Part shown: piece by piece, positions 11,296 through 21,949 of the stretch
Layout: every line of letters begins with the position of its first letter
Position numbering within the stretch: the first letter of the stretch is position 1
DNA from: Cavia porcellus
Taxonomy: Eukaryota; Chordata; Mammalia; Rodentia; Caviidae
NCBI RefSeq assembly: GCF_034190915.1
Contig: NW_026947484.1
Location: 135,444,982 to 135,508,981, forward strand
Direction: 5' to 3'
DNA: 64,000 nt
Position numbers and translations under genes: made by a program
Notes under the pieces: model-generated
What the model was told of the DNA's origin: nothing
The model's database searches: none
The model's input: only the letters and a program-made list of their open reading frames with translations

Positions 11296-12354
11296 TCCTG
11301 AAACTTGAAACCTTTATGCTACACTTAAACAGGTGGAAACTCCAGAAAAATGTGACCCAGCCCCTGGGAGGCTAGTATTACAGGTGTGGGCTCAGTTTTT
11401 TGAACAGGTACATTTAAAATTTCTTTAAGTTCTTTCAATGTCCCTTTATCTGAGGATTAAGTTTTTGCTCTTTCCTTTCTGAATTAAGCCAATTTATGGA
11501 TTTTCAGTGTTCCTGAGGAATTTGGGACATAATAGGTCTGGAATGGAAAGAGCCTAAACCTAACCAGGGAAATGTTGGTAGGGATCACCTTGGCTAAGTT
11601 TGAGTGAGGCCCAAAACTCTCAGTACAATTTTTCGTCCTGGCTTGTCTCTTTTCTACATTTTAGTTCTACTAGCCTGCCTCAGGTTTGCTGCTCATTTAA
11701 TCTACACCTATTTTTGAGATTCTTCTGTATGGGAGGCACAAAGGTGAAAACAACAGCAAACAAAAGGTCAAACATTCCATCTTTTTCAGACCTGTGTTTA
11801 AGTGAATTAGACAGAGAGCAGTGGTGACAAACTTATGGCACATATATTATTGCATTTTTCTTTTAAGACAAATGAGATTAGAGTTGTTTTGTCTAAACTA
11901 AACCCTCAGTATTCGGGTATAATCGCACTGTTGGCACTTTGTAATAAATACAGACAATAAATGAAATATGTAAGTGATACATACTAGAAAATGATGAATA
12001 TGTTGCAAAAAAGAGAGCAAGATCATGGGAAACTGTGCAAGAATAAATGAGTTTGGCAAGGCTAAGGCTCTTTCAAAAAGACAATAGAGTCGAGACTTGT
12101 GAAAGGTAAGAGAGTAAGCTCCACAGACCCACGGTGAGCGTACTCTAGGCAGAGGCCGTGCAGTGTGAAGGCCTTGGGTGGGAGGATGTCTTTATTTTTC
12201 CTCAGATAAACAGGGAGGGGGGCTGGATGAGAGTGAGAGGAAGACTGTGCTAGGAAATGAAAGCAGGGAGATTAAGGCTGGGCACTTTGGAGAGCCCAGG
12301 AAACTCCTGCTGGGTATTTCTGGGTCTGTTTTTCCAATTATGTTCAACCCGAAA
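11296..12354. other. Unassigned sequence
   Basis: No family was identified with confidence. The stretch near 11820-11850 (GACAAACTTATGGCAC) resembles the terminal phrases of hAT-type DNA transposon fossils, but this is weak. Confidence 0.25.
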
Positions 12355-13255
12355 AAGGTTTTATAGACTGAAAGTCAGAGATGATAAAACAGTGCTCTAT
12401 GTGACAGGGAACCAGAACAAAGTGGGGTTAGCTTGCCCATCAGCTGCAGACTGGTTAGAAAGACATAGCACTGTTATACAATGGAGAACTACTCAGCTAC
12501 AAGAGCTTGAGCCTCTTGTAGGTAAATGGATACAACTTGAGATCATGCTCAGAGGTAAAAAATGGTTCAGAACCAATTAGGTGAACAGTGGGTTCCCTCC
12601 CTAGTATAAAAACTAAAGGAGTTAGTGGTATGAAAAATCTGTAATACATCTTGTGAAAGCGAAATATTGTCTAAAACGGCAGTGGCCATTGGTAATCTAT
12701 TATCATGATTTGAAACCCATATTGTTTTCTTGTTGTACTTAGGTTTGTTTTATTCTGTTTCTGTTTCTACAACTTTATTATATTTGATGGCATGAACAGC
12801 TATTTCAAAGATAACCAAATATCGTATGGTAACCATTATTGATCTCCTATTATCTTGTTTTGAGGCCCTATGTTGCTTTCACTGTTTCGTTTTGGTTGAT
12901 TCTATTTAGTTTTGTTTGATTGCACCATGTCTGATGGTTTAGGCAACTACTTTGAAGATAGCACGAGGCATTGTGGTAGCCATGAGTGTTTTACTATTAT
13001 CTTGTTTTGAAGTCCTGTCTTGCTTCCATTGTTTCATTTTTACTGGTTTTATACTGTACTATTTTGTTAGATTTTATTATCCCTGATGATATGGGCATTG
13101 ATTTTGAATTTAACAAGAGGCATTGTGGTAGCCATTACTGATTTCCTTTTATCTTGTTTTGAAGTCATGTACCATGTTCATTGTTTTGTTTTGATTAGCT
13201 ATATTCTGTTTTATTTCACTTGGTGTTATTCTCTTCAAAATAAAAATTTTAAAAA
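12355..13255 (+). mobile_element. Non-autonomous L1 derivative (HAL1-like), 3' copy
   Basis: The copy begins in the early ORF2 remnant (GACTGAAAGTCAGAG, compare 28432). It crosses the same internal deletion as the copies at 978 and 44893, and resumes at ATACAATGGAGAACTACTCAGCTA (compare 31936). Then come three diverged 3' UTR repeats, with 'GGTA(A/G)CCAT' landmarks at about 12828, 12975 and 13128, so the period is about 150 bp. It ends with TTCAAAATAAAAATTTTAAAAAAA. The 5' part is truncated. Confidence 0.75.
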
Positions 13256-13864
13256 AAGAACTTGTCATGCTTGGAACTTAAAAATAAATTTTCACAATGC
13301 GGCAACTATTTTTCTTTTTGATAAACATGTATGCGTGCCACCTACACATATCAGGAAATACTACACTTTGTAATGGAAAATTTAAAATACGAAATTTACA
13401 GTAGCTGTAGAGATAAAAGTCGGTGATCATTGATATTTTGTTTCATTCACAATACTTGATATTACCTAAATAAGCCGCATATAAGAACATGTAATTAGAC
13501 CCAAAATATAGAATCAATGAATACTAGATGCTAATAATTTTTAAATATATATTTTTGCTTTATGTTTTCCTAAATGCAAGTGACAGAAACCCCTATCAAG
13601 TTAACTAACAGAATAGTTGGAAATAGTTGTTTGAATAGTTGGAAACCAAAGTGACTGAATCTAGGCAGATACCACACAATGTAACTATATATTCACGATT
13701 TAAGTGTTCGATTTAGTTATCTGCACATATACATTCCTCTGGATGTGTAGCACACAGATTCCTTTTTAAATAAAAATTTTCTCATATAGACAATAATAAA
13801 AAAGTGTCCAACAGCTTTTTGTTATTTAGGATATTTTTCTCAGGAGGGTGTACCACTTGCTAAA
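13256..13864. other. AT-rich sequence, nothing recognised
   Basis: No repeat family or coding signal was seen between the poly(A) end of the L1 derivative and the B1-like SINE. Confidence 0.35.
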
Positions 13865-13998
13865 AGAACAGTCACAGTAGAGTACACTTATAATTCCAGT
13901 ACCCTGGCAGGTTAAGAAAAGAAGATCAAAACTTTGATGTCAGCCTGGGGAATTTAGTGACTTAATGAGACCTGTTTCAAAATAAAAAAAAAAATTTA
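13865..13998 (+). mobile_element. B1-like (7SL-derived) SINE
   Basis: The order of phrases is that of a 7SL-derived SINE: CACTTATAATTCCAGTACCCTGGCAGG, then AAGATCAAAACTTTGATGTCAGCCTGGGGAA, then TGAGACCTGTTTCAAAATAAAA and an A-rich tail. It is diverged from the consensus. Confidence 0.75.
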
Positions 13999-15334
13999 AG
14001 ATGCCTGTTCAATTTCTAATGCAAAAATGAATCAGTAAAAATATGATTGCATTGATAATTTTACCATTTCTTTCTGGTACTCTACAATAGCTACAGAAAG
14101 AAATATATCTGGTAACATTATGGCAATAGGACATTCACTGGTCTTGTTCTGATTTTCTTTTTCCTATGGACATTTTGGTTTGTTTAGCATCTAAATTCAT
14201 TTTTATGTTTTGGATTTCCCCAAATTTACTAACCATGGTAAAGTGCAGTGGTTGTCTCATTCAATAGGAAAGAGAAATGCCAAAGCCTTTCATTCCTAGC
14301 TTCCTTTGTACTAGGTCACGGTCATGTGTGACTTTCACTGACTTGAATCAGTGGCTCTGAGAGGGAAGACTGGGAGCTTGTAGGGAAGTAGTGGCTGCAA
14401 AGCCAGTGCCGGTCACAGTGGGGCATACTAGTGGAGTTTAGAAGTGAGGTTGGATGAGAAAGGTTGGATGGGCTTGCATTTACTTTGGGAAACGGATGCA
14501 GGAGAATAGAGAGAAAGAGAGAAGGAAGAATTAAAAAGAGGAATATAACAGAATCATAATACCAAAGAGGCCAGAAATCACATTCACGCTCACATAAAAC
14601 AAGATCGAACAATAAGAAAAAAGCAACAAACAAAAACAAAACCATCACCACCACAATAAAAAGCAAGAGAGGGAGAGAGAAAAAAAAAGAAAAAAAAAGT
14701 CCACGTCAAGGTTTGTCTCTGCTGTCACTGGTAGGGAGCCTATGGAGACAGAGTCCCAATCTCTACCACTGTATGCCAGCCAGCAAACAGTAACTTTTTG
14801 GCCGGATAGTGGAAAATCTCAGTTCGCCTTCCCTTTATGGCTAACTTTAGACTCATTTGGTCTGTAGCCATCTATGCACGTGCTGCATTTCCAAATGGGA
14901 GCCACTAGTTGGAGCTGGCAGGAACTCTGAGTTCTGGTCTCATTTACCCCTCTCCTAGGTGGATCCCAGCCAATTACTTTTTCAAGCGGGAGGACTGAGC
15001 ACTCAGCACTCACTTCCATCTAGTGAAGTTTTTCATATCTGCTGCTCTCTCCACTGCTTCATCTCTCATCGGAGGCCTCTGTGATCACCAGCCATCACTG
15101 TGTCTACAGCTTTAAACTACTCCTCTCACACAGCGAGTTCAGCCTCAGGCCGACCTCCTTCTTCTTTGTTTAAGTCTCTCTTCATGCAGTCTGTGGGCTT
15201 CAGCTCTTGCTTCAGATCTTCCTTGGTCCAGGGCAAGCAATTTCCATCTTCTTTTCTTTCTTGAGATGCTGTATTCCAGCATCTGTAGTGTGACTCTCAG
15301 AGCGGCTCTTTCACTGCTGCTTACCACTTTTCCA
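13999..15334. other. Unassigned sequence with purine-rich tract at 14640-14700
   Basis: Frames such as 14322-14666 (-) and 14819-15019 (-) show no recognisable domain. The A-rich run at 14680-14698 could be the tail of an unidentified retroposon. The basic frame at 15145-15390 (-) is mostly this sequence running into L1 ORF2. Confidence 0.3.
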
Positions 15335-15975
15335 TCTTGGTGCTCCCTGATATTTAGGTTTTTGATCCATTTTAAATTTATGTTATCCATGGTGAGAAAT
15401 ACAGATTTAGGTTCAATCTTCTGCTAGTGGATAGCCAGTTTTCCCAGGACCATTTGTTTAAAAGGCTTTGTTTTAGCATACGTTTTTATCCTTTTTTCAA
15501 AGATCGGATAGTGGACTATGCTTGGAGTTTTCTGCATTCTGTATTCTTCCCCACTGACCTACTTGAGGTTGTTTTCAGCCAATAATGTCCTGTTTCATTC
15601 TATAACTTAGTAGTGTAATTTGAAGTCTGGCTTCCTCCTGGATTTTTTGTGTTGCACACGATTTTTTGCTAGTCTAGAACTCTTATGGTTCCATGTAAAG
15701 TTAGAATGCTCTTCTCTCAGGATGTGAGGAATGCTACTTGGTATTTTGATTTGGATTGCACCCAATCTGTGTATTAGCTGTGTCTGTCTCACCACTTTGA
15801 CTACATTGATTCTACCTCTCCAGAAGAGGAGATTGCTTTTACTTTTCTGTTGTCCTGTTTGAGCTACTTTTTCAGAATTTTGTAGTTTTCACTGTGGAGA
15901 TCTTTCACTTCTTTGGTTATATTCTTCCTGATTTTTTCCTTCCCTTTAAAAATCTCTTATTTTTTCTCATTGTCC
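15335..15975 (-). mobile_element. Old L1 ORF2 fragment
   Basis: On the + strand the order TTTGATCCATTTTAAATTTATG, then CCAGTTTTCCCAGGACCATTTG, then TAATGTCCTGTTTCATTC is that of the reverse-complemented C-terminal half of L1 ORF2. The corresponding region of the younger L1 is 39490-39930. It is decayed and has many stops. Confidence 0.7.
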
Positions 15976-16347
15976 AGTTGTTTTCCGTGTGATTATATTA
16001 TAGTTTGTACAGAGATTTTTTTTTTTGTTACCGATGGCTACTCCATCATTTTGGTAAACTTGATATTATACCATTTTTTTATTTAAGGAGAAACGGAAAA
16101 AAAAAACAGAAGAAGGGTACAAGTAATACAAAATTAAAAAATAAACGGTAAGAAATCACTCATTAAGAGATCACATATTTTCATCTTAGAAATATTTGTT
16201 CAAGTTACAAAATTGAAGCATAAAAAGTAGACTTTCAAACAGTGAGAGTGCAAACAGTTTTGTTCAATGATCCAAAAAAAAACTCAGTAATATGGTTATC
16301 TATCTTGTACACTTAAACATATATGCAGTTATAAGCTTTAGAGCACT

Positions 16348-16372
16348 TTCTTTTCTTTTCTTTTCTTTTGTA
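16348..16372 (+). repeat. TTTTC microsatellite
   Basis: Five-base TTTTC units are repeated several times in an AT-rich stretch. Confidence 0.8.
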
Positions 16373-16424
16373 CAATGACAATTACACATTTTGGGTTTGA
16401 TGACTCCCACAGTTCTTACTACTT

Positions 16425-16840
16425 TTTTTGAAGAGAGTAAAATCAAATGTGACATATCAGAACAGAGTCAGTCAAATCAAAAGGATGGACATAATAGGTA
16501 ATGTGAAAATAAATACAACGTGATCAACAATGGTTACCATACTGCCTCTTGCTATTTTAAGAAGAATTATGAGTTATAATAAAATTGAACAAAACAGTAA
16601 AGAACCAAACCAAAGCGTTGGAGACATTATAGGACTCTAAAAGAAGATAATAGTCAACTGGAATGGGCGTCATAATGAATCTTATTGTCTTCACAGTTTT
16701 GCCTATACTTTCGAACTTGGTACTATCAAGCAAAGCAGAATAGGGGAAAATCAGTCAAAACAAGATGTTGAGGGCAATACAGGATTTCAAATCAAGCTAA
16801 CAGGAAATCAAAGTAGGTTACTATAATGAATCCTCCAATT
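16425..16840 (-). mobile_element. L1-derivative 3' UTR repeats
   Basis: Read on the - strand it contains the same repeat units as 47500-47800: a GATAGTACCAAGT...GTATAGGCAA, then GACAATAAGATTCATTATGAC, then TCCTATAATGTCTCCAA order. It ends with TTTGATTTTACTCTCTTCAAAAAAA. Only the 3' UTR is present, so it is a strongly 5' truncated insertion of the same family. Confidence 0.65.
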
Positions 16841-17074
16841 TTTTATTTATTCTAACTATGTTATCTTTTTATAATCTTTAATAAGTCAAGGATATTTGAA
16901 CTTATATCTAATAAGAGATGTTGTTATGAACATTTGTAAAGTTTACTTTTATTTATATTTCTTTATGTACTAGTGTTAAAAATTACTTTAGATTGCTCAT
17001 GAGAACTAAAGCACAGCATAGTTAAAATTTCAAGCTATATATTATGTTTTCTGTAATAATGAAAAACATTGCTG
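16841..17074. other. AT-rich sequence, nothing recognised
   Basis: No feature was seen. Confidence 0.3.
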
Positions 17075-17235
17075 ACAGAATAAAAGGATATTGCATTTGT
17101 AACTTCAATGGGTTTTGAGACATAGTCTTGGTTCCTACTTGAGGATGTCCCTGAACTCATTATAGGTGAGGCAGGCATCAAACATGTGATCCTCCAGCCT
17201 CCCTCCCATGTGTGCATCATCATGCCCAGTTTGCA
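17075..17235 (-). mobile_element. B1-like SINE, diverged
   Basis: On the + strand the order is GGGTTTTGAGACATAGTCTTGG, then CTGAACTCATTATAGGTGAGGC, then TGTGATCCTCCAGCCTCC and GCATCATCATGCCCAG, the reverse complement of a 7SL-derived SINE. Confidence 0.65.
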
Positions 17236-17524
17236 AAACCAAACTTTAGATGAGTATTTTTATTGCGTAACAGCCTGGATAAAAACTTGTCTCTGGTTTT
17301 AAAGGCTTTTTTACTATTTTCTTACAAATTTTCTAAATTAGCTCACTGTTAAACCCTGTGAATAAAATGCATTTGGAATAATATCATGAGTGTCCCTTTA
17401 CTTACAAGTCAAATTAAATAGATCATTTGTAAGTTAAAATATACTTCAAAGTTAACATGAAGGAATATATAGTGACTTAAACCATACAACCTTTATGTTA
17501 TCAAATGCTAAGATTCCTTTGTTT

Positions 17525-20460
17525 TCTTAAATTTTATTTTAAAGAGAATAAAACTAAACAGAACAAAACAGAACAAAGCAGACCAGAAGAAAACAATGTA
17601 AGTAACTCAGATTTCAAAGCAAGACAACAGGAGATCACTGACTATCATATTGTCTCTTATTGTCTCTTATTTACTTCTAAATAGTTGTCTATAGGAATGT
17701 GTCCACTTCTTCTGTGTTATCAAGTTATACGAGAGGTTTTCAAAATAGGTATTTTTGATGTTCTGTGTTTCCTCAGGTCTGTAATGATTTCAACCTTTTC
17801 ATTCCTTACTGCATGAATTTGAGGGGTTTTTTCCTTTTTTAAAATTAGGTTGGCTAGGGGCTTCTCAATTTTATTTATTCTTTCAAAGAACCAACTCTTT
17901 GATTCATTTATTCTTGGGTTGTTTTGTTAGTCTCTATTGCATTAATTTCTGCTCTGATGTTTTTAATTTCTTCCCTTCTTTTGGCTTTGGGCTTGACTTG
18001 CTCTTCTTTTCTAGATATTTAAGGTGTAGTATCAGGTTGTTTATCTGTGTTCATTCTGTTGTCTTGATGTGAGAATTTACCCCAATAAATTTTCCTATGA
18101 AGACTGCTTTCATTGCATCCCACAGGATCCTGTAAGTTTTATTTATATATTCATTTTCTTATAGATATTGTTTAATTTCTTTAATTTCCTCTGTGATCCA
18201 CTGACTGCTCAGGAGTGTATTGTTCAATTTCCATGTGTTTGTGGGTTTTTTTCAGTTTATTTTGTCATTAATTTTTAGTTTCATGGCACTTTGATCAGAT
18301 AGCATGCATGGGATAATTTCAATTCTTTTGCATTTACTTAAGCATGTTCTGTGTGCTAGTATATGGTCTATTTTAGAGAATTTTCCATGTGCTACTGAGA
18401 AGAATGTATACTCTGATGTTGTTCAGTGGAACACTCTGTATCCAGCAAGTCCATTTGTTCACAGGTGTGATTCAGTTCTGTTATTTCTTTGCTGATTTTC
18501 TTAGTTGATTTGTTCCTGTGTATCAGTGGCATGTTGTCTTCTGTTATAATTGTGCTATTGTTTATTTGATTTTCCATTTCTGTTAATATTTGTTTTGTAT
18601 AGCTGGCTGCTTGTGAATTTGTTTCATATATATTTAAGATTATCTCTTCATTTTGAATTTTCCACCTAATTAGTATGAGGTGGTCTTCTTTATCTTTTTG
18701 GATCATTCTTGAAGTTCACATTGTCTGCAAACAGAATAGCTGCTCCTGCTTTTTGGGAATCCTGTTGCATGAAGTATTGTTTTCTATTCTTTGATTTTCA
18801 GTCTATGAGTTTCCTTTTGTATTAGATGGCTTTCTTGTATACAGCATATGGTTCCATGTTGTTTCTTGATCTATTCTGCCAGTCTGTTTCTTTTAATTGG
18901 TGAATTGAAGCCACTTAGATTAGTGGTTACAACTGTTATATATTGGTTTACTTTTGACATGTTATCTTTCTGCTGTTGATTCTTTACCTTTCCACTCTGT
19001 TTGTTTGCCTTGTTTAGTGTTTTTTTTCCTATGTCTATCTAGAGTGTCTTTCATTATGTTTTGTAGAGTTGGTTTGGTGGTCATGAAGTTCTTCAGCTGT
19101 TCTTTTCACGGAAGTATCTTATTTCTCCATTCATTTTGAAGGACAGTTTTGCAGGGTACATCAGTCTGTGTTGGAAGTCATTTTCCTTAACACCTGAAAT
19201 ACTCCTCTCCATGCTCTTCCTGACGTCATTTTTTGTGTTGAGAAGTCTGTTGCGATTCTGATTGGCTTTCCTTCATAGGTGATCTTTCTAGCAGCGTTTA
19301 ATATTCCTTTCTTATGTTGGATTTCTGGGATGTTGATTATTATATGTCTGAATGTAGTTTTATTTTGGTTATGGTTATTTGGAGTTCTATATGCTTCACT
19401 GATCTGTATGTCAGTTTCTATTCTCCTGTTTGGGAAATTTTCAGCTATTACTTCTGTCAATAGTCTCTTGATATCATTTGTGTTGTCATCTTCTTTTTAT
19501 TTTATTTATGTTGTTTTTCTTTGCATCATCTTGCAGTTGTTTAACTGTTATTTTCTGATTCCCTGTTATTTTTAAAACATCTTTCCTCTTCACTAGCTGA
19601 AATCTTGTCCTCGAGGTCTGAAATTCTATCTTCCCTTTTGTTGAGGAGGTTTTGCCAACTTTTGATGGAACTTTTGATTTCCTGTATATCTCTTTGAATC
19701 TTCTTTATGCATTCTGTTTGCTTCTTATTTTGTTTATGCAGGGTTTCCATCTTTTTTGCAGTGTTCCTCCAAATTTTTAACTATGTCTTCTTTAGATACG
19801 TTCAGCATTTCTTTCATTACATTTACCTGTTAGAGTATTTCTCATTTGAGTTATTTTATAGCTTCCTGGAATTGTTTCTTTACTTCAGTTGTTATCATTT
19901 CAGGGATTTGAGGTGTATGGCTTACATTTTCTTCTATGTCCATGTATTCTAGGCTTGCTTGAGTTGGGCTAGAAGTTGGAGCTTTCACTTTACTGTTTCA
20001 TTTTGTCATTTCCCATATTTCCTGGTTTTGAGCAATGTTCCAAAGCTTTCCCTGTGCACTGGAAATCACCCAGCCCACTTTTGGCTCCCAGGGCAGACTG
20101 CAGGCAACAGCTAGCTGGTTAAAGATTGCTGGGAATGGCCCAGTTAGGCCCCTGGGGACCTCTCTTACGTTCTCTGGTGATTTGGGGTGCTGGAGTGGTG
20201 TCACTGTGTGGGAGTGATGTTCCAAAGCTTCCCCCATGTGCTGGGAATCAACTCACACATGTTTGGCTCCGAGGACTGAATTTAGGCCTCTGATAGCTGC
20301 ATGGAGGTGGCTGGGCATGGCCCATTTAGGCCTTCAGGGAACTCCTAGCTCATGATCAGCTGGTAAAAATGGGCACAGGAAGTAGGCTCTTAGTTTTGAG
20401 GGTGTACAGCAATTCCTGTAGAGACTTACTAAAGGGAGGTTATTTAAGGACTCAGAAGCC
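17525..20460 (-). mobile_element. L1 with 5' UTR monomers and an internal deletion
   Basis: Reading down the - strand: two 5' UTR monomers of 182 bp (GTTCCAAAGCTT landmarks at 20037 and 20219 on the + strand), ORF1 (pieces at 19541-19750 and 19161-19460), the ORF2 endonuclease (about 18390-18720) and the start of the RT region down to about 17700. The sequence then joins directly to a single 3' UTR unit (17525-17690) ending at the TTTAAAATAAAATT tail. The middle and end of ORF2 are missing. ORF1 and ORF2 are broken by several stops and frameshifts, so it is not functional. The deletion point differs from that of the HAL1-like family. Confidence 0.75.
20037..20400 (-). promoter_or_regulatory. 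L1 5' UTR tandem monomers (182 bp period)
   Basis: Two diverged copies of a GC-richer unit lie at the 5' end of the L1 on this strand. Both carry GTTCCAAAGCTT, a TTTGGCTCC(C/G)AGG element and a GGCATGGCCCATTTAGGCC-like element. Tandem promoter monomers are known from mouse L1. These are a different type from those at 26620-27142. Confidence 0.65.
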
Positions 20461-20470
20461 ATTGGGTGAG

Positions 20471-20806
20471 TGTCTTGGTTTATGTCTGTGGCCTCATGAG
20501 TTTGCATTGTGCATTCTTGATTGTTCATTGTGTAGTGATTGTATTGATGGTGTCAGTGCTACACCCACAAAGAGGTGGAGCCAGGATGTAATGTAATGAT
20601 AAGAAGAAGGTGTGTCTTGCTCTCTTTTCTGGTTCCTGCTTGCTGTTGGCAGCCGTCATGAACTGCAGTCCAACCATGCCCACCTGCCTTGGAGCCAAGT
20701 GAGTGTGGACTGAAACCTCCAAAAACTGTAAGAAATAAACCTTTCCTTTCCCAACTTGGGCTTCAGGTATTTTGTCTTAGCAATGAGTAACAAGGTAACT
20801 AAGACA
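20471..20806 (+). mobile_element. Solo LTR, MaLR type (copy 2)
   Basis: The element runs from TGTCTTGG to CTAAGACA and matches 619-961 along its length, including the ACACCCAC, CTTGCTGTTGGCAGCCG and GAAATAAACC landmarks. Flanking bases do not form a convincing duplication. Confidence 0.75.
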
Positions 20807-21949
20807 AGGCAAATAGGAGAAAAATGGAAGAAAAAAAGAATAACTCATCAATACACGAGTAACTTAAATACCTATGAATTTTGTCAAGAAAAACCATGAG
20901 AAATCAAATTAATCCTTAGAATACAATAGTCAATTGAGTATTTCTGTTATTCTTCTAGGCAGTTGATGAAAATACTGCTAAATTGTGCTTCAAAGCTCTT
21001 ATAGAAACATAGGGCTTTGCATTCATAATATACATCCTAAAATTTCTATCATTTTAATATACACTCAAATTTCTGTGCTTCTTCCCATGTGCAAACTGGA
21101 ACCCAAGTCTACCTTATTAATGGCCCAGATGAGCCACCCAATGAAAGAGACATAAATATGTACTTAGTGGCCCTCCTCCCTCATCCCCCTCAAATTTTCC
21201 CTCAGATTACAAAGTTGCTTTTAAAAAAACCTGTTCAATTAAAACAAATTTTAAAAATTCTTTACTCATAAATACAAGAAACCTTTATAATTCCTAAATT
21301 GTTTAATAAAAACCCAGGTCGTGCTACCTGTCCTTATGCTTTAATCAATGTACACAATGATATCTGAATATTTAGCTTCAAGGCTAATTGCATGTATAAG
21401 CACACACATCAGCCCAATAAGAAAAATGTTCATAACTCAAGTACATATACTTTTAGTTAGGTGGTATCTTTCTGAAATGAAAATGTATTCCTGACGGGTC
21501 AATTGAAAGCTTCTTTTTGAAGTATAAGACTAAACTGGTTTTCTGCAACTAAATTGAAGCTGTAATTTTAATTCCACTCAACTAAAATCCAAGACTTTCA
21601 AGTATGAAAACCTAATTAAAATAAACATCCATTCCTGGTTCAAATTTTGTCTCCAAACTGTGATCATCGATTATGATTTCTTTAACTCTTAAGTAGATGT
21701 TTCACAAAGCAGGGAAGAGGTATATATTACTGAGGGAGAATAACAGGTAAAAAAATTTTAAGGCCTACTGCAAGAGTTTTAAAGTGTTTACTTATATATG
21801 TGAATTAAAATTCAACACAGTAATTCTTACCCTTTTGTTAAAAGCTCACACGTAATTTTTACCAAATATTACATACAATAAGCAGTGTCATTTCAATTTA
21901 TCAGAAAGAAGTGTCTTCAGTTCATTCCAGTAAGGGTCTTCTAATTGAG
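20807..21949. other. AT-rich sequence, possible 3' UTR of the GTF2A1 pseudogene
   Basis: GTF2A1 mRNA has a long 3' UTR, and this stretch directly follows its coding remnant on the - strand, so part of it may belong to the pseudogene. I cannot place the end, because no clear T-run (reverse-complement poly(A)) is visible. Confidence 0.35.
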
